Shown here: positions 49,301 through 62,595 of the stretch, one piece after another
Numbering within the stretch: the first letter of the stretch is position 1
Layout: the number at the start of each line of letters is the position of its first letter
Source of the DNA: Trematomus loennbergii
Lineage: Eukaryota > Chordata > Actinopteri > Perciformes > Nototheniidae
Reading direction: 5' to 3'
Length of the DNA: 64,000 bases
NCBI GenBank assembly: GCA_012861695.1
Contig: JAAOOA010000399.1
Location: 11,276,731-11,340,730 of the forward strand
Position numbers and translations under genes: made by a program
The notes under the pieces: model-generated
Seen by the model: the letters and a program-made list of their open reading frames with translations, nothing else
Told to the model about the DNA's origin: nothing
The model's database searches: none

Positions 49301-50516
49301 GCCATTTGTCTGTTTCTGAATAATTGCTTCCAGAAAGGCGATATTTTTGGACAGCATGACGCAAGTAAGCATAAACACAGTTATTAGTGCTTAGGAAACT
49401 GCAGGAGACCGAGCACAGGATAGGGAAGGAGGAAAGGGGATATTTGAATCCCCCATGGTGTTATTAATGTGACCAGCACTACAAAGCATTGACCACCTCC
49501 TGGTCCACCGCAATGAGATGGCAATAGTATTTAAAGGGGATATGCAGTGTTTTGCACGTCTTTGCTATTGATCACTCAACAAGACATTCAGAAATAGACA
49601 TCACTTGTTTCTAAGGAGCACCAATCCTTCCCAAGGGTTGTGGTATTTGTTACAGCTTAATTACACAGAAAAAAAATTGCTGATATCTGATTGTTGGACG
49701 GCTCAAAACCTTTGTTTAACTGTGATGGATAGAAAAGTATTGATTTGAACACCATCGAGGATAGATGTTACTTTGATTGATGACTCTACCACATCGTAGA
49801 ACAACCATGACACAAATGTACTGTCTAAAGAGATGAGTCAGGTCGACAAGAAAACATGACTCGAAGGATTCTTATCAATATCCAGGGAGGAAATATTATT
49901 CAATTTCAACAACAGTCCCCTTCGCTTTAAGATCAAAGCAGATAAATGGATGGAAATAGATTGTTGCATCTTGTTCTAGGCATTTCAATGTAGTATCTGG
50001 AATCAGTTAGTGTGCATAATGCGATTGCTACTCGAGCAAATAGCTGTTGTGAAGGTCTTCCTCCTTTTTTTGTTTATATGTTGTTGTTGTTGTTATCCTC
50101 TGGCCCTGCTTCTGCCAACCCCCTCCTTGGAACATCTGCGATAATGTGTTCACCCACACTCACAGCAAGCTCTTAAAATACATGAATCATCCTCGTAGAA
50201 AAAAGGGTGTGTATGTCGATGTGTGTGCCTCTTTATCTCCGTTTAAGGGTCGTTCAGACACATATGAGAAATAATTTGTCTTTATATGTGCACATTAGTG
50301 CGTGCCTTTGAAGGAATGATTGAGTGTGAGTGTGCATGTGCATTCGTTGTGTGTGTGCGTGTGTGTGTGCGCGTGTGTGTGTGCGCGTGTGCGTTGTTCC
50401 TGATCCTAAGCTGGAGAGCTGTGTGGGTAGAAGCGTCTTGTCTCTGTGTATCAATTGATTTCCAGAATCCAGATGCTCTATGCAGAAAAGGGCTTTGTGC
50501 ACCCATTTAAGAGAGT

Positions 50517-50518
<2 letters not shown>

Positions 50519-50564
<46 letters not shown>
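50519..50564. repeat. (GT)n microsatellite
   Basis: Pure GT tract. Confidence 0.92.
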
Positions 50565-50565
<1 letters not shown>

Positions 50566-50832
50566 CACGTGTACGTGAGAACTTGGTAAGAAGGTTAGAG
50601 AGTGACAGATCAATTGACCATGAAGGTACAATGCCACAGGATATAAAATGTCTGAAGAAACAACTTTAATTTTCCAAGATCCAAACAGCAGTCTGTGGGA
50701 AACAGGTTGTTTGGTTAATCATGACACTTTGTGTTTTTATGTGTCTAAGTCAGTGGTCTATGCATGAGAAAAAGAGAGAGCGAAAGAGTGTCAGAACAAG
50801 TGTGATAAACAGTGGCGCCGTGGAGATAGGAA

Positions 50833-50946
<114 letters not shown>

Positions 50947-51779
50947 GCATTCCGCATTTAGGAACTCTAGTTATCCAGAAATTACAAACCCATCCCTTTT
51001 TTGGCAGGCAGTTGCACCAGTTTAGCATATTCTCTGCAATGTGGTTTACAGGTCTTTAGGTCTTAGCTGCATACAACAGACTAATGATGGATGGTGGCCA
51101 TTAAATCTGTATGTAATTCCTATTTGTAATTAATATTGATTTTACATGAACACATTTTAATTGGCATCTGCATTTTGCCAAATGTCATGCTCATGCCTCA
51201 ATCCTCAACAGAAAAATACTGAATTCCATACAATGGGATAAATAGTTACAATTTTGACCGAAGTCCAAATTAATTTGGATTGTTTGGAAAGCTATTACTA
51301 TGAGTATTACAGCTAAAACAGGGTCTGGATATGTCTGCTACTTTTCTCTATTATTGAGCTGGTTTGTGGAGCTGTCCATTGCTGTGGTGCTGAAAGATTT
51401 ATCCCTTCCAAAATCATCCATTGAAACAAAGCTGTGCCCACTGGAGGATAGTCTTTTACTCCCTTGGCTAAGGAGGTAAATCATATCTAAATATATACTG
51501 GATACAAGTTGAGTTTTAAGAAATAAACTGAATCAATATATTCATTTAGCATAAACCACCTCCAGACCCCTTATCCTGCGACCTGTTGGGGGGTCCCAAT
51601 CACCAGCTTTGCAACCACAGGAGTTTTAACAGCAGGGTCTCGCAAGTGTCTGTTATGACAAGCTGATCTTTATTTAATGGTTTTTACCGGTTTTTACACT
51701 ATACATTATCCCACCAAACCTCCAAAGAGTCTTCAATATTAAAAACGCATAAGTGCGTAATTAAATTATCATGACACTC

Positions 51780-52283
51780 TCGCTCACACTCATTGTCAGA
51801 GCACAGAGCAGCGGGAGCACCGGGGCATGGGCAGGGTTGCCAGCTCTTGAGTGTTATTCCGTGTGGGAGGAGGAGGAAGAGGCTGGGTGTGTTTGAGAGT
51901 ATCTAGCCTTCTCTCTTCACACGCTCTGCTGTGCGCACTGACTGAAGACAAAGCGCAGAGAGGAGTCCACCTCTCCATGTGATGTGCAGCCGCTCAGTGA
52001 GGGCGCAACAGTAATCTCAGATACTGCCCCTCGTAAAAAACAACATTTTATTTACGCTGCATGCGGACAGTTAAGTGCGTCTCTGCTTTTTTGAGTGTTT
52101 CAACTCAATCAGTACTCCCACCTCTCCAGCCTCAACATTTGTGAAGTGGCTGCCTCACCCGCTCGGACCGGAGGCCGTCTGGTCTCCGATCTGGTCTCCG
52201 GAGTCACCGGAGAGTCCACGCGCTCCGTCAGGGCCAAGCTGTGCGGCTCGCGGATCAGACCCGAGCCGCCACGATCACTGGCC
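51780..52283 (+). promoter_or_regulatory. cpne5: promoter / 5' UTR of the copine gene
   Basis: A GC- and CpG-richer patch immediately upstream of the first coding exon, standing out from the AT-rich surroundings. I saw no convincing TATA box. The frame is open upstream of the ATG but has no earlier in-frame ATG. Confidence 0.45.
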
Positions 52284-52402
52284 ATGGAGATGATGGAAGG
52301 AGACGTTACGGACAAATTAGATGACATGTCTTCGGTGTACGACTTCGACCCGATCACCGGCAACATCCCCGCCACCAAAGTAGAAATCACCGTCTCCTGC
52401 AG
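52284..52402 (+). CDS. cpne5: copine (closest to copine-5), first coding exon
   Basis: Copines are Ca2+-dependent phospholipid-binding proteins with two N-terminal C2 domains and a C-terminal A domain. This exon starts at gccATGG and encodes MEMMEGDVTDKLDDMSSVYD, continuing FDPITGNIPATKVEITVSC, with the next Arg codon split at donor gcag|gtgag. The core IPATKVEITVSC is the start of the first C2 domain and matches copine-5 better than copine-8 or -9, which have PATRVEVSVSC and PATKIEITVSC. The acidic leader before it also resembles copine-5. The remaining exons are not in the window, so which copine this is remains provisional. Confidence 0.8.
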
Positions 52403-53556
52403 GTGAGTTGAGGCGTCCGCAGTGAGGAGAGGAAAGTTCGTTGAGAGGAATGTGTGGTAGAAAAGTTGTGACAACGCCCCACCCTTCCTGTGGGATTCTG
52501 TTATTCGGCGAAATTATGTGTGAGACAACTTGTTCATTACGCACCCGTTGTAATGAATTACAGGTTTTGGGTGGGGGACAAGGGCTGCCACTCTGCATGG
52601 TTTAGTTTAACAATAAATGTGTTGACCATTGTTTATACCAAGTCTTCTTTTGTATATTACTTGATTGATTTGTGTGTATTTCTGGTAGAACAAAAAGTTA
52701 AAAGCACCTCTAACTGAGGGCATGTTCGACCTGTCCCATTACCAGTGGTTAGAGTTCTGGAGATTTGCAGAACTTCACATTAGTGCTAGCTGGCGTTTAA
52801 CATGCAAAGGAAAGGTATGTGCACAACGAGACAAGCTCTTATTACTGCAATACCAATTAAGAAGAAAATCTCCTCCTACTGTTGGATGACACTAGGACAA
52901 CGCCCTTTCTGTATGTGTTGTACCAATAGTCACACTCTACAAGTCAAAATCTAGGAATCTGCACCTGGCTGAGGGTTTATCTGCATGGATAGTGGTGCCC
53001 TAGAAATAGAATACGTTTTTTTCCAGGTACTGTAGGTTTTCACTGACAAGGATTGTTTTACCTTAGTCTTTGGTGAAAACAAAAATGTACCAATACTAAA
53101 AAAGTCAAGAACAAACATGAAGAATAAAACAAACTGTAACATTTTTTTTTTAATGTTCTGAGCTGCATAGCTGTGTGCAAAATGTTCACAAATATTGAAC
53201 AGGGGATGTGCTAAAGATCAAAGGAGATAGAATATGTGCAATGATGTATGTCACCTCGGCTGTTTCAGCACCTGCAGAGCACTAACAGCCTATATCCTCT
53301 CTCTTCTTTATAAAGAACTGAACGTTGAAGATTGAAATGTTTACATTAGATTCACACAGTTTCCATGTCCCTGGCCCTAATCTTGATCAGATCTTTTTAC
53401 ATTTTTTGTTACAAAAAGGTATTTCTCTTTCAGAAAGTAGCTTGCTCAGAGAGAATACACAGTCACTCCTCTTCCCATTAAGAGAGGTTTTAAAGTCAAA
53501 GCTTTCAATGCCTGTCTCCTCTCAGATTTACAATCTACTGCTGGCATGTGTTCGCA

Positions 53557-53740
<184 letters not shown>

Positions 53741-54392
53741 TAGCATGCAGATCTTCATGCACACACACATGCTCACATCTCTCGGGTCTTTGATGCTGGG
53801 TTTTGGGTTGGTGAGCCATCGAAGCAGAGTGAGTTTGAGCTATACCAAGCTGTGTGCATTATTGATGGGCTCTCTGCTGTTCAGAGAAGCTCGCTGCCAC
53901 ATCTCTAAGCTCAGGGTAAAAAAAAAGCACCAACACTGGAGATGAGTGCGTTTTAATTTACTGAATGAAAAAGCATTTGCTCGTTTGTGTTGAGAAGGAT
54001 ATTGTGGGCGATAGTGGAAAAACAGTTTAGCTTCAGGCAGAGAGGATGGATAGCAAAGTGTGTTGCATACACCAGTCGAAGCCCTGCATGGATGTTGAAT
54101 TTGTCAGCATTTAACGATGAGGCTATTGGGATTACATGCCTCAGTGATGTGCAATTAAGCACCATTCAGGTAAATGATAAGTACTCTTCTGACAACTCCT
54201 TGCATTTATGCAAATTATTCATCAGACATGTGCATGAGATTGTTGGTAATTATGTGCTGATGTGAGTTGGAAAAAGAAGGAGACAGGCAGAGTAGTGGTG
54301 CAGAGGACTCCTATAACAGAAAGAAGAGCATTTTGGGAAGAAGAAATCATTAATGACAAGAGCTTTTTCCTCCTGCTTCACTGCTGCTTTGC

Positions 54393-54393
<1 letters not shown>

Positions 54394-54473
<80 letters not shown>

Positions 54474-54492
54474 TGTGTGTGTGTGTGTGTGT
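54394..54492. repeat. (GT)n microsatellite with interruptions
   Basis: GT tract broken by GTTGTG and GTGGTG. It lies 0.65 kb from the CA tract at 53559 in inverse orientation. Confidence 0.93.
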
Positions 54493-56469
54493 CGGTTTAT
54501 GTGTGATGGAAATAATGAGATGAGTGAGAATAAGAGCCAGACAACAAGCAAGAAATGCAGAGAGTGCTTCATAAATAAGTTAACATTTGATGCACACATG
54601 ACTTTGCACAGTAATTTAGCTTTAAAGACACCTCCATTTTCCAGGATCTTCCCATAACTGAGCCTCACATTTTAATCCGATAACTGCAACACCTGTGGTG
54701 TTAAATATTTAAATGTTTACCAACTGATTCAGCCCCTCCTAAAGCAGAATAAATCAACATTGTTCTGTCACATTCAAACATTTCTTATAACAGTTCAAGG
54801 ACTCACAAACCCTCCAAATCCTTTGTACAGATGTTGTGTGAGTCAGAGTCGTTTTCAAGAAAAGGTGCTGTCGGTTGGCTCTTCTTTGCTATTCTCCCTT
54901 TGTCCTCATGAACATGCTTGCTCTAAAACCTCTGAACCGTGATAATAGCTGTTCCCTCTGGGGTTAATACCCTTATTACAGAATACACCCCTGCTTTTGA
55001 CAACGGATTATTATCAGGACCAATGACACATGGGAGGAGTGGGTGGGAGCTGGATCCGTAAAATGAGAGGGGAAATGATAAGAATAGGTTTGTTTTTCAT
55101 TCAGGGTGGGGAAGAAAATGACGTATTTGGTAGCAGAATGCTGCAAATAGTGCCACATTCATTTGTAGCTGCTAAGCAACCTGTTCAATGCTAATGCAGT
55201 ACATTCAACTTTACGATCAGAACCTTCACAAAGGGATTTTAGCCAAGCCTCAACCACACTTTGTATATGAACAGACAGTCCTTGGGAAACGTCTGTCACC
55301 GTGTTCACATCTCTCAGTATGGTTGATGAGACGTTTCCAGACCATTTGTTTTATCGGAAAGCTTGTCCTTCAGGAGTTCTGTCAGAAACAGAAAACTGGT
55401 GAAACAGTTTTCAATAAAAAAGAAAAGAAAAAGGCGGACATGGGACCAACCTGTGTTTTTCTTAAATTGGTGTTTACACTCCCAGGGGGCTTGTCAGTCA
55501 AAAGTCTGCTTCCTGGGGAGAAATGAAGGGACAGGGGTACAATTGGCAAGAGTACAGGAAAGTGTGGGTGTAAATCCTACAGCCCCACAGCCAAGCAACA
55601 GTCTTTTTGTTCAGCCCTTTGTTCAAAATCTCTGAAAGGGTATAATAATGCTTAATTTACAGTTAAAAGACTATTCTTCCCAAGACAAAAGCCTAAAGAA
55701 ATCTTAAAATGTATTACAGTTTACATTATACAATTATCAGAAAGGGTGACGTTGTTAAAGGTAGTATATAACATATTCTATAGGCACCACAGAGTCATGC
55801 TGTCAGCCCCATGCTGACTTGAATGGGGATTGAGTAGTTCATTCATGCGGCTCATCTAGACTCTACAGATGTTGTCAGTCCAAATTGATCAAATTCTTAT
55901 AGTGACCAGTAGCGATGGAGCTATCTATGGCAGAACCTACCATAGCCAAGTCTTCTATAGTGTATTCAAAAATGTAATTCAATTGAAAATACATCTCATA
56001 AATGTATCACCGTTATTCGATTGTGAAACATCTGAAATTCGTTTCATATCCCAGTCTTTTCATCTGTTGCTTTTCAGAAGAAAGTCAAAGTCTGATCTTC
56101 CAACATCACAAAGTAAAGTAAAGTACAAAGTACTTATGTGTCTAAAGTTGCCTAAAGCCATTTTTAAGTCTCTCCAGTCAGCTGAGGATAGACTGTCCGG
56201 CTTGTGTAAAGAGTATTCAGTCAGTGAAGGAGAAACCATCTGCTGAGAGCCATAATGATAAGCAATGAATCCACCCAGCATTACTGTGGGCTGGAGCCTG
56301 CACAGCCAATGCGAGGAATCCAAGAATTCAAAGCAAACATATTTCTGAGTTTCTAAAGCAAATAATTCAATTTCATTTCAACATAACTGTAGCCTTTGTA
56401 ACTTGTAGCTCCTAATAGCCGTTCATTGTCCTTTCAGACCTGACCTAAATGAACCCGCCTTCGACTACC

Positions 56470-56515
56470 GAATTACAATCAAAAATACTTTATTGATCCC
56501 TGGGAGGAAAATAAG
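56470..56515 (-). mobile_element. LINE-type 3' end fragment, minus orientation
   Basis: Read on the minus strand it contains CAGGGATCAATAAAGTATTT, a common fish retroposon 3' end. Too short for classification. Confidence 0.4.
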
Positions 56516-58760
56516 TGGAACCCAGGACCTGAATTCAAGACTTGAACCCGACTGTAGACTAGGTTATATTTCTGCTGTTTCTAGAGCTGGTCCTTGAAAG
56601 TCAATAAGTCGAATGATCCACTGTGTGAGTGCAGAGTGAGTTTGCATTGCAATATATTTTCAGCTATATATGAAAGCTGATGAAAAAGCAAAAAAATGTC
56701 ACACATAAAAAATCTGAGAGCCCTCACTGGTTGTATACATATTGGCCTACTATGTGTGCAAGGGGCTGATGGGACACAAATGAGGGTCAGGAAGGGTGAG
56801 GTGTGATTGTCGACAAGCTTTGGGTCGAAGGTCACATCGACTGAAGTCTGAGCACAGAGATCGAATTAAATCATTAAAAGATTGTCCTAGTCTTGAAAGT
56901 GAAGCATAGATTTTCAATGGATTAAATATAGGTCTTGTATCGGCTGAATATTAATAACTGGTGGCCTCTGGGAGTGATATCATGTTGCTATTCCTGTAGT
57001 GCACAGCTCTTTAGAAGCTGGGATTTCTCATCTTGTTTCCTGAGTGCACGGCATTGCATTGCATGCGTTTCTATGATTACATTCCTCTGCTAAATGTCTG
57101 GATGCTCTGCATTTGCATACGGCTTTGTGCTGATGAGGACCCCGGTTTCCGCATCTGATGGGTCCCTCTACGGATCTGGGACAGATATGAAAGCAGCTCT
57201 CACAGTGTGGAAAAGCCCTCGGGAGATCCAACGCAACGGCTTAGCATCACTCTGATTTCCCATGCTCTTTTACATCACATCTCTTTAGGTTGGAGCACTT
57301 TTGGTGTGGAAATGTACTGCACTAGGAGCATCATCGAAGCAAAATTAACCATATGAACAATGTGGTGTATGAAACATGAGCTCAGCTTTGCAAACTGCAA
57401 CACACTTCTGTTGCGGACGACACACCACCACCAAAAGTGAGATAAACCTCTGTCCTCTCCTCTCACTCCCGCGTGCTGTCAGTAATTTTGTGGCACAACA
57501 ACTGGGCACACTGCCTGAGAGCACACAGCCAACCGACTTAAGCTGGTTAGAGAAAATTAGGTATGGGGAGAGAGAGATAGAGGCAACAAGAGAGGACACA
57601 TAGTGTGGATGGTGAGGAGCAGATGAATGAGAACTGAGATGAGAAACATACGGAGGTGGTCATGTTCATCATCGCACAGAAACTGGAGGACAGAGAAGTG
57701 AATTCATTAAGAAATGCAAATGAGGGACTCGCATGCTAGAAAGGAAACCTACAGACTAAGATATCATGATTTTAATTCCTGCTCATGGCGTATGATTAGT
57801 ATTACTATCACTGACAGTACAGGAGCTGCAGGTGAGCCTCCGTCATTAATGCGATGCAACATGTCTATGAATGTTGCAGTAATGAGAAGAATGAGGATCT
57901 TTTCAAATGAACCCAAGTGTTGGAGGGATGCAGAACTGAAATGACACTTCCAGCTATATACTGTGGTTTGTTGATAAAAAAACGAATTATAATTTGTATT
58001 GCTTCAGATAGCAGCCCGCAGGTTACAGTATAAATATATTACATATATATGGGTAATTCATTTAAAACCTCAATGTGCTTTCACACCTACTATATATGAT
58101 AGAAAGGATCAACAAAAGCCCTCAGGTACAAGTATTTATGAAGAAGATTTGTTCTCAAGTTCTACTAAATATCATCACCTGTGTATGTGATCTAATGCAA
58201 GACATATAAATAAAGTAAACATATTTGATGTGTTGCAAGGTAGAGTTTGAATGTTGTATTAACAAAATAAATCACATTACAGAGAAGAACTGTCAGAATG
58301 TTCGTCGTAAAGAAAAACATCGGAAAATAATTCCAAAACAAATACCCTCGAATACCCAAAGAGAGGCAGACATGATGTGCAGTTTGGCCTCAAGCGTAGT
58401 ACAACCATACCACCACCTCCCCTATGACTACTGGCCTCTCACACACACACCACCTTTTCCTCCAGCAGTGGGGATCATCTGCTTATGGTTTATGCATTAC
58501 ATTTTTTAGTGGAACAGACTTCGCTTATAGCATTTTTTTTCTTGTTGAGGCCACAGAGATCTTGTTCCTTTTTCAACTCAAGGTTCCCGCTGCAGTGCTC
58601 TTAAGCTGGAGCAGCATCAAGGATCAACAGCACTCATGCTGATGAGTCTGTCTCCCTCTGACCCCCAGCCCCTCCCTCTTGGGGGACATTACACTGATCT
58701 GGTGATAGCAGCTCACAACCTCTCTATTCCAGCTCTTCTGCTCTGCCAGTCAGCAGACAG

Positions 58761-59698
58761 CGGTGTGGTCACTAGTCAGTGTGGGTTAAGGTGGTGTGGT
58801 CACTAGTCAGTGTGGGTTAAGGCGGTGTGGTCACTAGTCAGTGTGGGTTAAGGCGGTGTGGTCACTAGTCAGTGTGGGTTAAGGTGGTGTGGTCACTAGT
58901 CAGTGTGGGTTAAGGCGGTGTGGTCACTAGTCAGTGTGGGTTAAGGCGGTGTGGTCACTAGTCAGTGTGGGTTAAGGCGGTGTGGTCACTAGTCAGTGTG
59001 GGTTAAGGTGGTGTGGTCACTAGTCAGTGTGGGTTAAGGCGGTGTGGTCACTAGTCAGTGTGGGTTAAGGCGGTGTGGTCACTAGTTAGTGTGGGTTAAG
59101 GTGGAGTGGTCACTAGTCAGTGTGGGTTAAGGCGGTGTGGTCACTAGTCAGTGTGGGTTAAAGTGGTGTGGTCACTAGTCAGTGTGGGTTAAGGCGGTGT
59201 GGTCACTAGTCAGTGTGGGTTAAGGCGGTGTGGTCACTAGTCAGTGTGGGATAAGGTGGTTTGGTCACTAGTCAGTGTGGGTTAAGGTGGTGTGGTCACT
59301 AGTCAGTGTGGGTTAAGGCGGTGTGGTCACTAGTCAGTGTGGGTTAAGGCGGTGTGGTCACTAGTTAGTGTGGGTTAAGGTGGAGTGGTCACTAGTCAGT
59401 GTGGGTTAAGGCGGTGTGGTCACTAGTCAGTGTGGGTTAAAGTGGTGTGGTCACTAGTCAGTGTGGGTTAAGGCGGTGTGGTCACTAGTCAGTGTGGGTT
59501 AAGGCGGTGTGGTCACTAGTCAGTGTGGGATAAGGTGGTTTGGTCACTAGTCAGTGTGGGTTAAGGTGGTGTGGTCACTAGTCAGTGTGGGTTAAGGCGG
59601 TGTGGTCACTAGTCAGTGTGGTTAAGGCGGTTTGGTCACTAGTCAGTGTGGGTTAAGGCGGTGTGGTCACTAGTCAGTGTGGGTTAAGGTGGTTTGGT
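58761..59698. repeat. 31-bp minisatellite, about 30 copies, with 279-bp higher-order unit
   Basis: Unit GGTGTGGTCACTAGTCAGTG plus TGGGTTAAGGC, repeated head to tail with few substitutions. Marker variants (TTAGTG with GGAGTGG, AAAGTGG, GGGATAAGG with GGTTTGG) recur at the same spacing: ACTAGTTAGT at 59081 and 59360, GGGATAAGG at 59248 and 59527. This shows a duplicated block of nine units (279 bp). One unit near 59615-59625 is one base short. There are no unique spacers, so it is not a CRISPR array. Confidence 0.97.
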
Positions 59699-62119
59699 TT
59701 AAACAACTTGGTTTATTTGGGGGACATTGACATTTGTTGTGAGGCTTGTCAGCTGTGTATATAAAAAATGCATCACAATAGACTAGTTGTTTCTGCCTTA
59801 AAAGCTTTTCTTAGTTCTGTTTCTCCCTGTAAGACGGCATTGATCAGCAGTGAGCATATTGTGTCTTGGTGTGTCTGTGAGGAACGTTTGCATGAAGAGA
59901 TTTGGATGCTTTTACAGCATGAAGCACTCTATTCTCCTGACCGGGCAGAACCAATCAATTATTTTCTACCCTCTTACTTACTTACTAACACCTTGGGTGA
60001 GTGCCTTGCAGACAGCGAACATCATTTCTGAGGCCCGTTTACTATCTTTCACAGTTCAGTGCTGTTTTTTGCCTCTTTAAATGCCTTTCTTCCTGAACCT
60101 TCTGTACACTGATAAACAGACTGTGACTAATGCTTTCGTTAAATCAATAGTAGACTGTGGGCATGCTGAAAAGATTATAAATGCACACGTCAAGAACTTG
60201 TATTCACACTTAAAAGCAACATTTCCCTTTACTTGCTTGTTTCATATTAATTCAAAATCAAAATGTCCCCATCTATGCTAATAATAATGATAATTATAAT
60301 TTTCTTCTCAGTACCAGGTTGTTATAAAGATTCTGATTTTCATCCGTCACTCTTTACCCAACACCCAGTAATTCCCTCCGGCCCTGACAGCAGCACTGTT
60401 TAGTTGTCAGCATCTTAACAGAGCCATGGCTATAATCAGCTCTGTTAGCTCTGCTGCTGAGAATTAACTGTCTCATTCCTGTACCCATCAAATTCTCCCG
60501 TCCTGCACACTTATATCCAGCTCGTGTCTTTCGGCTTTTATTCGCCTGGCTGAAAGACTCCAGCTGAATGCAAATCAGGCCTGGTGAGGCAGTGGTCGAC
60601 AGCGGATGAACATAAGTGATGTTAAGTCCAAAAGCAAGAGGGGTACCGCTCTCTGCATGTGTTAATGATGGCTCACTGTCATGCTGACTTTAGAGGCTGA
60701 GTGGCTGAAATGGGGCTTTGATCTCTGCGCTCTAATTGACATGCGATCTGGCTGACTGGCAAGAGCAGAGGAGTCATAGGAAGACAAAGTCAAATTTATT
60801 AGTAAAGGACTTGGGAAATGTTGGACCACTAAACACGCAAACACACCATCTCCCTATTTCTCTCTGTGTACCAAAAACGATGTGACCACTAAATATGTTA
60901 GAAGGTCAAACTGAAATGTAGTTTGGGGATGCTGTCAGTGGCTTTTATTTGGTACTAAGAGCCATGAAATGTTGCCTCTGTGAAGCAGCAGAGGCCTCAG
61001 CTTGCCTTTCAAGCCTCTGTCAGTAAAGAACCGTTTTATATGGGGAATATACAACAACAATAGGGATTTCTTTTCAAAAAGTTATATTCATTTTCAAAGA
61101 CTAAACACATGCATGAAATTATTCTCCACTTTAGAATACATCCTAGCAAAGATCTCTGGTGGAATTGATTTTCCAAAAATGGAACCTGTTCATTATGGGA
61201 GATCATTTTGTTTTACCATTTGGTTGCCTTGTTTCATTTTTTTTAAATCCTAAAATGTCAATCTTCAAAGTAGATTTCTTGTTTGTGAAAATAAGCCTGA
61301 CATTTTCTGTTCAATGTTTTATCATGTCAGTGTGGCATCAACATTTAATGCCTTTTACAAGCCCCATGCCATCAGAGATGTTACAGCCAGCTTTGTTGTG
61401 GATGATTAAGAGCTCCATGTTTATGGCTATATTGTCACTACAGGAGTGCACTGGTGTTTCCATGATCAAACATGTTTTGAAAAAGATTAAAAAGCATAAC
61501 TTGATATAATCATGATCATACTTCATTTTCAAATCGTGGCTAGCAGCAATGTGGTGGAATAAGAAACACTGCAAGTTGTTGACATTTCCCATGATAAACA
61601 AGTGTAAACATTTGCATACTGTCCCGTCTGCCACACTGTGTTCCTCAATCTGCCCTCAGGTTCGGCGACTGGTGAGTGTGTATACATGTTAGATCTGGAT
61701 GTGAGGCAACATGGGTCACCTGAGTCATCTTCTAATTGGAAGAACCATCATTAACATCTGACCGGGGACTGAGTTTGGCTTGTCTGGGCTCCCTGATTAG
61801 CATTTTTATCAAACTGAGCAACTGCTGTCCCATGATGAGTCTTATTATTTCATTGAGTAATTGGATTGATTTGGCTTTTCAGTTGCAGATGCTGACAAAG
61901 CCAACCAAGCTAAGAGGCCACATCTCTGCAGGCACTAAACATCATGGAGCTCACAGATTAAACATGCAGTCAGTGGAGAAAACAGTGCTAATATGCGTAT
62001 AGAGATAGAATACCTATTAATACTAAGAGATGATCACCAACAACCTACAGTAAGAGTAAACTACATTTATTAGCTTTTCCTATGACATATAAAGAGACTT
62101 AGAGACACATTTCTTAAAG

Positions 62120-62595
62120 CTACATTTACATCGGTCCTGCCTGGGTCTCGTCATGCTGCTTCCCTGATGGCTCCCACAGGATTGTTGTTGACATCTTCGT
62201 GGATTCATCTTCCTATTATAGACACATGCATTTCCAAACATTCGGTCTACCTACCTACGCTGTAAAATGTATTATCTCTTACACACGGTATCTATTGCAC
62301 GTCTGTCCATCCTGGGAGAGGGATCCCTCCTCTGTTGCTCTCCACGAGGTTTCTCCCATTTTTCCTTTTGAAATGTGGGTTTTTCTCTGGAAGGTTTTCC
62401 TTGTACGATGTTAGGGTCTAAGGACAGGGGTGTCGTTTTTCTCATACTGATATTCTGAACAAACTGTGCTGTTGTATTTGCTGTAAAGTGTCTTTACTGT
62501 AGGGTATTTTTATTATATGTACAGCACTTTGGCTCGACCAAAAATCGTTTAAAAATGTGCTATATAAATAAAACTTGATTTGATTTGATTTGATC
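62120..62595 (+). mobile_element. dispersed retroposon 3' end with (TTGAT)n tail
   Basis: Contains GTCTGTCCATCCTGGGAGAG and GATCCCTCCTCTGTTGCTCT, then AAGGTTTTCCTTGTACGATG and AGGGTCTAAGGACAGGGG, then CTATATAAATAAAACTTGAT followed by TTGAT pentamers at 62574-62594. This is a widespread fish LINE-type 3' module without coding capacity here. Confidence 0.65.

Noticed and set aside
52095..52283. N-terminal extension of the copine exon in the open upstream frame
   Set aside because: No in-frame ATG exists before 52284; copines of this group start close to the IPATK segment.
55869..56246. Open frame containing KSKSDLP, resembling the copine FSKSDP motif
   Set aside because: The surrounding residues do not match a C2 domain and no acceptor fits the phase left by the first copine exon.
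58761..59698. CRISPR-like array
   Set aside because: Units are directly adjacent with no unique spacers, and the sequence is vertebrate; it is a minisatellite.
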